A DNA stretch of 9,565 nt from Alphaproteobacteria bacterium (GTDB lineage Bacteria; Pseudomonadota; Alphaproteobacteria; JAGOMX01): the NCBI GenBank assembly GCA_016742295.1, contig JACVCA010000032.1, positions 1 to 9,565 on the forward strand. Reading direction: 5' to 3'. Made by a program: the position numbers and the translations under genes. The notes under the pieces were generated by a model. It saw only the letters and a list, made by a program, of their open reading frames with translations, was not told where the DNA came from and made no database searches. Numbering within the stretch: position 1 is the stretch's first letter; every line of letters begins with the position of its first letter. Below, one piece after another: positions 1 to 5,162 of this stretch.

Positions 1-118
1 GTCTAGTACACGGGAAGAGGATAATACCTGACTGTAAAGTGAGATCTCTTCCCCTTGCTTATTATAGGGGGAAGGCCAATCGAATGCAAATTTATGGGAA
101 GCTGTAAAGTTTTGCAAA
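1..118. other. Window-edge segment with three competing hairpin arms, no assignable gene
   Basis: Three arms can pair in alternative ways. GGGAAGAG at 12-19 is complementary to CTCTTCCC at 46-53, and CTTCCCC at 48-54 is complementary to GGGGAAG at 68-74. The middle arm can therefore pair with only one partner at a time. No U-run follows either hairpin on either strand, so a simple intrinsic terminator is not supported. A short plus-strand frame is open from the window edge to a TAA at 105-107, and a minus-strand frame is open from about 126 to the edge without an ATG. Neither gives a recognisable protein. Confidence 0.3.
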
Positions 119-1147
119 CTATTGCCTTAAGCTTAAAAATATTTGAGGATATTCTCTCGCTAAATTGTTCTTGCGTTGCTCTTCTAAGGCTTTATAAAGA
201 TCTAAAGCTTTTTTATCTAAAGAAGTAAGATTGGCAAAAAATACCTGCCGTTCTTTTAGAAACTCCTTTGCAGATATTATTCCCTCAAGTTTAGCGAAAA
301 GGGGGGTTTTGCTTTCAGCAAGATCAGATTGAGATTTATTATAGTAGTCAAGCTGTCCTCTTACTTCGACTTCTTTCCTTAATAACTTTTCCCATTGTTG
401 AACATGTCTTAAAGGTTGGGTCACTTCAAAAAATTGCTGCGTATATTGTGAAGCTGAGCGAGGTAAGAACTCTCCTTTAAAATGAGAATATAGATTATTT
501 AATTCTAAAGCCTTTTCTATATGATCACATTGTTGCCATATAGTATCTACTTTTTCTTTACTATCTCCAATAACATAATAGGGATTACCACTAGAACCGC
601 CGCCAAATTGGGTCACTTTTAAGTAAAATGTAGAACCTGATAAAGTGTACTTTCTTGTTTCGTGCATATCAGGTTTAGGGTAGTCCAGTTTATGATGAAT
701 ATGACCAGCGTTTACATGATTAAAAGCTAGGAAGGGATGAAGACATAATTTTAAGTAGGTTTCTTTTAATTGTGTTAGTGCCTCAGCAACCTCCTGTACA
801 TTTGTAGATTTCAGTAAACGTTCTTGGTCATCTAGAATTTGCTCTTTCTCAGCTAAAAAGTGCTGCCTTTTAGTAGCATAGTGTATAATTTCATTCAAAG
901 TTAGTTCAAAAGCATCATACGCAGCTTTCTCAGAGGCATTAAAAGAATTAATTATACTTGTAAAATGAGAAGAACTAGAGCTAGCTCTCTCTTCTTCAAT
1001 TTTTTGACTGGAGGAGGTGATAAGAGGGATTTCCGTGCTACGAGGAAGAGAGGTTTTAACTTGTATTGGATGCTCAGCTTTATCATTACTTGCTTGGGCA
1101 GAAAAGATTAAACTCGTACTAAAAAAAGCAATGAAGAATTTATACAT
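119..1147 (-). CDS. Exported protein of unknown function, 342 aa
   Basis: I do not recognise a family. The N-terminus MYKFFIAFFSTSLIFSAQAS has a lysine, a hydrophobic core of about 13 residues and an A-Q-A motif, so it looks like a Sec signal peptide cleaved after about residue 19. Residues 45-62 are Ser/Glu-rich and low in complexity. Residues 70-135 are charged and helical, possibly coiled coil. A short segment at about 163-195 (with GGGSSG at 182-187) looks beta-rich. Residues 196-335 are again strongly helical. No transmembrane segment is seen after the signal peptide. The start is supported by a strong ribosome-binding site (GGGAGGA on the minus strand, about 1152-1158) a few bases before ATG. 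It ends in TAG. It lies 134 bp downstream of the 1073-aa gene on the same strand, so co-transcription is possible. An exported, lineage-specific protein is the safest call. Confidence 0.85.
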   Translation of the reverse strand: MYKFFIAFFSTSLIFSAQASNDKAEHPIQVKTSLPRSTEIPLITSSSQKIEEERASSSSSHFTSIINSFNASEKAAYDAFELTLNEIIHYATKRQHFLAEKEQILDDQERLLKSTNVQEVAEALTQLKETYLKLCLHPFLAFNHVNAGHIHHKLDYPKPDMHETRKYTLSGSTFYLKVTQFGGGSSGNPYYVIGDSKEKVDTIWQQCDHIEKALELNNLYSHFKGEFLPRSASQYTQQFFEVTQPLRHVQQWEKLLRKEVEVRGQLDYYNKSQSDLAESKTPLFAKLEGIISAKEFLKERQVFFANLTSLDKKALDLYKALEEQRKNNLAREYPQIFLSLRQ

Positions 1148-1235
1148 GTGTTCCTCCCTGATACTTTTATCTGAATTTTATTAGTAGTAAGATTGAGTTT
1201 ACCTAAAAGATTTTATTTTAACAATTTATATTTAA

Positions 1236-1253
1236 AAACATTCTAGACTGTTT
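1236..1253 (-). terminator. Weak candidate terminator hairpin
   Basis: This is an 18-nt near-palindrome (AAACA, one mismatch, TCTAGA, one mismatch, TGTTT). Read on the minus strand it is followed directly by a run of T (complement of 1234-1238). It lies about 30 nt past the stop of the 1073-aa gene, a sensible place for a terminator. The stem is A/T-rich and short, so termination may be weak and read-through into the 342-aa gene is possible. Confidence 0.25.
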
Positions 1254-1281
1254 CCTCATCTTAACCTATAGGACAATACTA

Positions 1282-4200
1282 TTAACATTTATAAGATGAT
1301 TTTAGCTCTTTTAATATTTTACTTATATAATTAATCTTTGCTTGTTCGGTCCCTTGAAAATCACGATAGGAGATACGAATAACTTTCCAACCTAATTCAT
1401 GCAATATCCTATCACGTAGTCTGTCTTGTGATTTTCGGATATGAGTATTGTTAATTGTTCTTATAAAATGATGAATTCCGTCTACTTCAATAATCATTCT
1501 TCTTGATGGAATTGCAATATCCACACAGCTATACAAATCTTCTATCCAGTATTCTGATTCAAATTCAATTTCAGGGAAAATTTGTTGAATATAATTCATT
1601 ACTTCTGATTGGAAAGAAGAGATAGGAGTGGGCTGATTTAAAATAAAGCTTTTGAGTCTAATTGAATGGGGACAATCTACCTTATAATGCCTTGCAACCA
1701 AGTATAAGAGATGAGCATTCTTCGGATCCGTGTCTGCCATGATATCAAGCTGCGAGCATTCCATTTTAAGCTTTATAAGAAATTCTTCACATAGATCTTG
1801 TTCAAGTAAAGCTAGCGCATATAAACCTACAGCCAGGCTCTGAGTGGGAAAATCTTTAAGTTTAGCAAGACTGTGCTCAGTCCATTGATAAAGAAATTCT
1901 TTAGGAGGTTTAATACCTAAACAAGCAATCGCGTACAAAGCACTAGAAAGCCCATGAGGTGTAAAATCTCCCAAATGTATTTGTGTACACTTATACCACT
2001 TTTCTAAGAAAGAAACGGGAGGTTGACGAGCTAAAAGACTTAAACCATAAAGGCTATTAGTAAGGCGTTGCTCATTAAAATCTTCGAGCTTTGGATATGC
2101 TGATTGAAACCAAGCTTCAAAAAAGCTTAGGGGAATCTTTCTTGTGTTACCCAAAATTTTACCAAGTTCTAAGATAAGACTCGCTAAATGCTCAGGAGTA
2201 AAGTTAGAAAGCTTAACTTCTGATACTTTAAACATCTTATGCAGAAAATCTTTAAATTTCTCTTTGTTTGCAAGATTTCTCGTTTCAAACAGCCCATGGA
2301 TACTCCCAGAAAAATCTTCTCCTTCGAATGTTCTAAGGTTACCTTTAGCCGCATCCAGCCAATTATTGATAAGGCTTTCACGTAAGTCTGCGGATAATTG
2401 CGTATAAATTGAAGTATCAGGAAATTTATAAATAAAATCTGACAGCTCTTGTGGGGTACATGAAGAAAAAAATCCCTGCCTATTAAATTGCTCAATCTCA
2501 ACGATAGATAAAAGATGAGCATTTCCCTTTATGAAGGCTTGTAAGAGTAATTTGGTATATTTCTTTTCAACAAAAGTGCCTTTGAGTTTCCTTAAACAAT
2601 CAAAGCTTTTTGATAATTGGCGTTCTGCAAATTCATTATATTTATTATAAGCAACGTCTAGCCAAGCATTTAAATATTGGTGCTTTAGTCTTTTTAATAA
2701 TTTTTCATAAGCTGCAGTATCAGGAAAGCGATCAATAAAATCTAATAATTCTTGGGGAGTATATAAAGAAAAAAGTTCGCGAAGGTTAACTCGCGTAAAA
2801 TCGCGAGTAGGTACAGAATTAAAATTACTTTCCTTCAATGCATGTTTTATTTCATTATCCCATTTCTGACATCGAATTCGAGCCATTTTTATGGCAAATA
2901 TGTTGCTTTCTTGAAGAATCCTACTTCCTTTTAAGCCAATATCATTATCTGACAAATCAAGTCTATTTAAGGTAATGAAGTTGCTAGTAGCCAACATTCT
3001 TGCTCCTTCATCTTCAATCTTGTTTTCTTCTAATCTTAAATTATTGAGCACAGGGAAATGTTCTGCTCCTTTTACTAAATCTTTAACCCCTACATCTGTA
3101 ATGGCATTGTTACTTAAAGCAAGGACATTTAAGGCAGGAAATTTACTGCTTACTAAGGCTTCAATTCCTTTATCTTGAAGATCATTCCGACTTAAATTTA
3201 AATATGTTAAAGCTGGGAAATTACTTGCTGATATTGCGCTTATTCCTTCCGCACCAATATTATTTTGATCTAAATTTAACCATGTTAAATTTGGAAAATA
3301 ACCTACCAATGCTTTAAATCCTTCAGCCCCAAGGTTAGTTTCTCTTAAACTTAAAGCTGTTAAAGCAGGAAATTTCATTTCTCGTAATAGCCAAGCACCC
3401 TCATCTCCAATTTTATTTTTGTAGAGATAAAGTATGGAAAGAGTCTTTAAAGATATTGATTTAAGAGCCTGAAGACCCATAGCATCAAGACAACAATTTT
3501 CTAAATTGAGAGCTGTAAGATTAGAAGGGCTTTGCTTCAACCAGATGTTGTTAAAATCCTCATTTCCCACTTCACTATTTAATAGATTTAATGATTTAAA
3601 GTCAGCAGAAAACCCCTTGAATGATTTCTCATTAGGAAGCATAAAGCTTTTAATTCTCTCTTCGTATTTGATAAATATTGCTTCATTAAATTCTAGTTGT
3701 TTATTAAAGAGCAAGTCGGTAGGAGAGGGAGTTACAGTCCTATATAAATTCTTAGAATGATCATCATTTTTAAGAAGATTAATGACCTGATTCTGATAAC
3801 CATGGGGCTCTTCATTAAAAATACATAAGTAGCGAGCATGGCGTTTCCATACTGCTGGATCTTCAGCAACTTCTTTCCATTGCTTGCAAACTAGCATCAT
3901 TTTTGAGAGCTCATTAGGAGATAAAAAACTAAAGAGATAAAGAACACACTCACTGTTTAAACTTAGAATATTGGAGTTTATATGCTCCGTCAAAGGAGAA
4001 GCTAAGTCTATCCTCAAGGCACATGCTTCAGGATGTCCTTGAAGGACGGCCTTTTGTATCCAGATTTTACCTTGGGCTTGATCCTCTGTGTTATTGCTAC
4101 TATTAAGCTTTATCCCTAAATAATATTGAGCTGAAGGATCACCATTTAAAGCTGCAAATTTTCTTGCTTGCTTATAAGCAAGTTGTGATACTAACTTAAA

Positions 4201-4503
4201 AATCGAAAGATTGACGCCTTGGCTTAAAATATGCTCTATGACTTCATCATTAAGATCTTGCCAGGTATAGTTGGATGACAGGCGCTCTTGTAGTGAAGGC
4301 TCTTCAATTGTGCTTAAGGCTTGTAGCGATAAGTCTCTTAAGGAAGATAACCTAGAGCCTGAGTTGCTGCTTTGAGAAGGAACCATATCAGATTCACTTT
4401 CCCTCATAATAGAGGAAAAAGAAATCTGGCAATAAAGCCCGGAAACTGCTGCTAAATAGGCTAACCTTCGTAAACACGAAGCTAATTTAATAATAAGATT
4501 CAT
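1282..4503 (-). CDS. F-box / LRR / OPR-RAP mosaic protein, candidate host-directed effector (1073 aa)
   Basis: Modules in order: a hydrophobic, Arg/Lys-preceded N-terminus (residues 3-30) resembling a signal peptide or anchor; a Ser-rich linker; one Sel1-like unit (about 115-160, with AQYYLG and KAVLQGHPEA); an F-box (about 179-222, ending LVCKQWKEVAEDPAVWKRHA); 8-9 leucine-rich repeats of RNase-inhibitor type (about 300-535); a helical solenoid (about 560-915) whose last units are OPR-like with exact 38-residue spacing; and a RAP domain (about 961-1060). Known of the families: F-boxes recruit SKP1/cullin ubiquitin ligases, LRRs bind protein, and OPR and RAP domains occur together in RNA-binding proteins of chloroplasts, mitochondria and apicoplasts. 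Inferred: an effector that couples a protein- or RNA-binding surface to host ubiquitylation. The ATG at 4501-4503 has only a weak purine-rich site upstream, and Met33 is an alternative start that would remove the hydrophobic segment. It is transcribed away from the Sel1 gene. The domain calls are secure except for the N-terminal signal; the function is not known. Confidence 0.93.
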   Translation of the reverse strand: MNLIIKLASCLRRLAYLAAVSGLYCQISFSSIMRESESDMVPSQSSNSGSRLSSLRDLSLQALSTIEEPSLQERLSSNYTWQDLNDEVIEHILSQGVNLSIFKLVSQLAYKQARKFAALNGDPSAQYYLGIKLNSSNNTEDQAQGKIWIQKAVLQGHPEACALRIDLASPLTEHINSNILSLNSECVLYLFSFLSPNELSKMMLVCKQWKEVAEDPAVWKRHARYLCIFNEEPHGYQNQVINLLKNDDHSKNLYRTVTPSPTDLLFNKQLEFNEAIFIKYEERIKSFMLPNEKSFKGFSADFKSLNLLNSEVGNEDFNNIWLKQSPSNLTALNLENCCLDAMGLQALKSISLKTLSILYLYKNKIGDEGAWLLREMKFPALTALSLRETNLGAEGFKALVGYFPNLTWLNLDQNNIGAEGISAISASNFPALTYLNLSRNDLQDKGIEALVSSKFPALNVLALSNNAITDVGVKDLVKGAEHFPVLNNLRLEENKIEDEGARMLATSNFITLNRLDLSDNDIGLKGSRILQESNIFAIKMARIRCQKWDNEIKHALKESNFNSVPTRDFTRVNLRELFSLYTPQELLDFIDRFPDTAAYEKLLKRLKHQYLNAWLDVAYNKYNEFAERQLSKSFDCLRKLKGTFVEKKYTKLLLQAFIKGNAHLLSIVEIEQFNRQGFFSSCTPQELSDFIYKFPDTSIYTQLSADLRESLINNWLDAAKGNLRTFEGEDFSGSIHGLFETRNLANKEKFKDFLHKMFKVSEVKLSNFTPEHLASLILELGKILGNTRKIPLSFFEAWFQSAYPKLEDFNEQRLTNSLYGLSLLARQPPVSFLEKWYKCTQIHLGDFTPHGLSSALYAIACLGIKPPKEFLYQWTEHSLAKLKDFPTQSLAVGLYALALLEQDLCEEFLIKLKMECSQLDIMADTDPKNAHLLYLVARHYKVDCPHSIRLKSFILNQPTPISSFQSEVMNYIQQIFPEIEFESEYWIEDLYSCVDIAIPSRRMIIEVDGIHHFIRTINNTHIRKSQDRLRDRILHELGWKVIRISYRDFQGTEQAKINYISKILKELKSSYKC
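1324..1623 (-). other. RAP domain (C-terminus of the 1073-aa protein)
   Basis: Residues about 961-1060 show the RAP signature: a leading SSFQSEVMNYI segment, then SCVDIAIP, then IIEVDGIHHF, then a basic helix (RKSQDRLRDRILHELGWK) and VIRISYRDF. This is the order seen in OPR-RAP and FASTK-type organelle proteins. The RAP fold is related to PD-(D/E)xK nucleases. Here D995, E1006, D1008 and H1012 sit where DUF559- and Vsr-like enzymes keep acidic and His residues, but the catalytic Lys of the classical motif is absent. Nucleic-acid binding is the safer inference; cleavage is open. Confidence 0.85.
1759..2826 (-). other. OPR-like helical solenoid in the 1073-aa protein
   Basis: Residues about 560-915. 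The best units read PxxFxxxW...L.DF...xL...LYxLxLL. Their leading prolines fall at residues 791, 829 and 867, and the DF phenylalanines at 809, 847 and 885, exactly 38 residues apart. That is the octotricopeptide period, and the PP-x-x-F start matches OPR units of Chlamydomonas. Looser units upstream keep an F/Y-x-P-x-x-L helix start at about 581, 625, 682, 726 and 768 (spacing 41-57), which suggests eight helical-pair units in total. OPR repeats bind RNA in organelles; RNA binding here is inferred. Confidence 0.72.
2899..3606 (-). other. Leucine-rich repeat region (RNase-inhibitor type)
   Basis: Residues about 300-535 hold eight clear LRRs plus one degenerate first unit, spaced 25-28 residues. 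The typical form is LTxLNLxxNxIGDEGAxxL, for example LTYLNLSRNDLQDKGIEAL and LNRLDLSDNDIGLKGSRIL. The short helix-containing units match RNase-inhibitor/NLR-type LRRs, which bind protein. Placed straight after the F-box, they copy the FBXL layout of eukaryotic SCF substrate receptors. Confidence 0.92.
3838..3969 (-). other. F-box motif of the 1073-aa protein
   Basis: Residues about 179-222. Helix 1 is SLNSECVLYLFSFLSPNEL, then LVCKQWKEVAEDPAVWKRHA with the conserved C-K-x-W, a D before the second W, and a following basic residue. This matches the F-box consensus (L..E.L..I.S.L....L......V.K.W......P..W+). The usual helix-1 Pro is missing, as is common in bacterial F-boxes. Confidence 0.88.
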
Positions 4504-4642
4504 ATCTCTACACCTGTGCTTTTCTTTTTTAGTTGTATCGTAGCTTCATCATAAGCCAAATTCCTGAAGCTCAATTTATTATTAAAGCGAATACTGAGCA
4601 ATTATATTCATGGGTAGAATTTAAGCATCCCTTTTATTGGAG

Positions 4643-4765
4643 TTAGACGCAAACTACATAGCTATCAATTGATAATGATACGCTTGAGTCAGCCTGATAG
4701 AAATTAGAAACTTGAAAGAAAGGGGCTACCATTAAGAATAAAGCTAACGAATGAGAATGGTTCAT
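4643..4765 (-). CDS. Possible small gene, 40-aa signal-peptide-like product
   Basis: It begins MNHSHSLALFLMVAPFFQVS and ends in TAA after 40 codons. The first 20 residues form a hydrophobic segment like a Sec signal peptide; the remaining 20 have no known motif. The ATG follows a good ribosome-binding site (GGGAG, complement of 4773-4777) with a 7-nt spacer. The 21-nt element that precedes the plus-strand F-box gene is repeated here in inverse orientation, 68 nt from this start (70 nt there). Two readings fit: a real small secreted peptide, or the 5' remnant of a larger exported protein whose body was lost by deletion. It lies 139 bp upstream of the 1073-aa gene on the same strand and could act as its leader ORF. 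No family is recognised. Confidence 0.4.
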   Translation of the reverse strand: MNHSHSLALFLMVAPFFQVSNFYQADSSVSLSIDSYVVCV

Positions 4766-4832
4766 TTCTTTGCTCCCGCTTCCAATTATTAATGTTCTTA
4801 ATTCTTAACAAACGAGCCTACATGATGTTGTC

Positions 4833-4853
4833 AAAACGTCAAGCTATTTAACT
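4833..4853 (-). repeat. Inverted copy of a 21-nt promoter-proximal element (left arm)
   Basis: Read on the minus strand it is AGTTAAATAGCTTGACGTTT plus one more T. It matches the plus-strand copy at 5073-5093 in 19 of 21 positions and includes the same TTGACG hexamer. It points toward the 40-codon gene, 68 nt from its ATG. No convincing -10 box follows at the right distance, so the promoter may be decayed. A TTGACA also overlaps its downstream end (complement of 4829-4834). Confidence 0.6.
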
Positions 4854-5072
4854 GCTGGTGCAAAGTAAGAAGACTCACTTTTTAACACAATTTTTAGATA
4901 TAATAGTTTCGTTAAAGTGTTAGTAAAGATTGAAAATATTATATTTATTACCTGATTCTTGATAAAAAACCCCTCTATTATTTTGATTTAATGCTTTATA
5001 GAAATTACTTTGGCAAATACACATGAGTAAAGCCAATGAGAGCCGCTAGATTTTATTGCTAAGATCTTAAAA

Positions 5073-5093
5073 AGTTAAATAACTTGACGTTCT
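5073..5093 (+). repeat. 21-nt promoter-proximal element (right arm)
   Basis: AGTTAAATAACTTGACGTTC plus one T contains the -35 box of the plus-strand F-box/Sel1 gene. It is the inverted partner of 4833-4853 with two mismatches, separated by 219 nt. The conserved bases upstream of the -35 box (AGTTAAATA) could be an UP-like element or an operator. Confidence 0.6.
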
Positions 5094-5111
5094 TTCAACA
5101 GACTATATGAT
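5084..5111 (+). promoter_or_regulatory. Candidate sigma-70/sigma-66 type promoter of the F-box/Sel1 gene
   Basis: TTGACG (5084-5089) and TATGAT (5106-5111) are separated by 16 nt, matching five of six and four of six consensus bases. The -10 region reads on as TATGATAAT. Transcription would start near 5118, giving a leader of about 45 nt before the AGAAGGA ribosome-binding site (5151-5157) and the ATG at 5163. Confidence 0.5.
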
Positions 5112-5162
5112 AATTTGCAAAATTAGATCAATATATCATAATTTATAAGAAGAAGGAAAGAA

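Larger units (their letters stand above)
4504..5162. other. Divergent intergenic region between the two F-box genes
   Basis: 659 bp of AT-rich DNA separate the start codons of the head-to-head F-box genes. It holds a probable 40-codon gene (minus, 4643-4765), two inverted copies of a 21-nt promoter-proximal element (4833-4853 and 5073-5093) and a good promoter for the plus-strand gene. A perfect TATAAT at 4899-4904 lies inside the loop of TAACAC (4883-4888) and GTGTTA (4917-4922), but no good -35 box accompanies it. For the minus-strand 1073-aa gene the best candidate is TTGAGC (4569-4574) with TATGAT (4548-4553), whose 15-nt spacer is short. No RNA gene was recognised. Confidence 0.6.

Noticed and set aside
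1265..1272. CCTATAGG palindrome just past the 1073-aa stop codon
   Set aside because: Eight bases without loop or U-run cannot form a terminator; likely chance.
2184..2522. 112-aa minus-strand frame inside the 1073-aa gene
   Set aside because: It overlaps the OPR-like region in another frame. The main frame has clear domains on both sides, and this product shows no motif.
2144..3760. Plus-strand frames of 67-87 aa (2144-2407, 2975-3178, 3506-3760)
   Set aside because: All are antisense to the 1073-aa gene, Ser/Leu-rich as expected of antisense to LRR codons, and lack ribosome-binding sites or known motifs.
4246..4263. Second F-box-like helix (LNDEVIEHIL, residues 84-93) before the main F-box
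   Set aside because: Only the first-helix pattern is present; the C-K-x-W and terminal W expected downstream are absent.
4548..4574. TTGAGC / TATGAT as promoter of the 1073-aa gene
   Set aside because: The 15-nt spacer is short and the -35 box partial; kept only as a note in the intergenic entry.
4899..4904. Perfect TATAAT as a further promoter
   Set aside because: The hexamer 17 nt upstream (CACTTT) is a poor -35 box, and no reading frame with a ribosome-binding site follows closely; AT-rich DNA gives such hits by chance.
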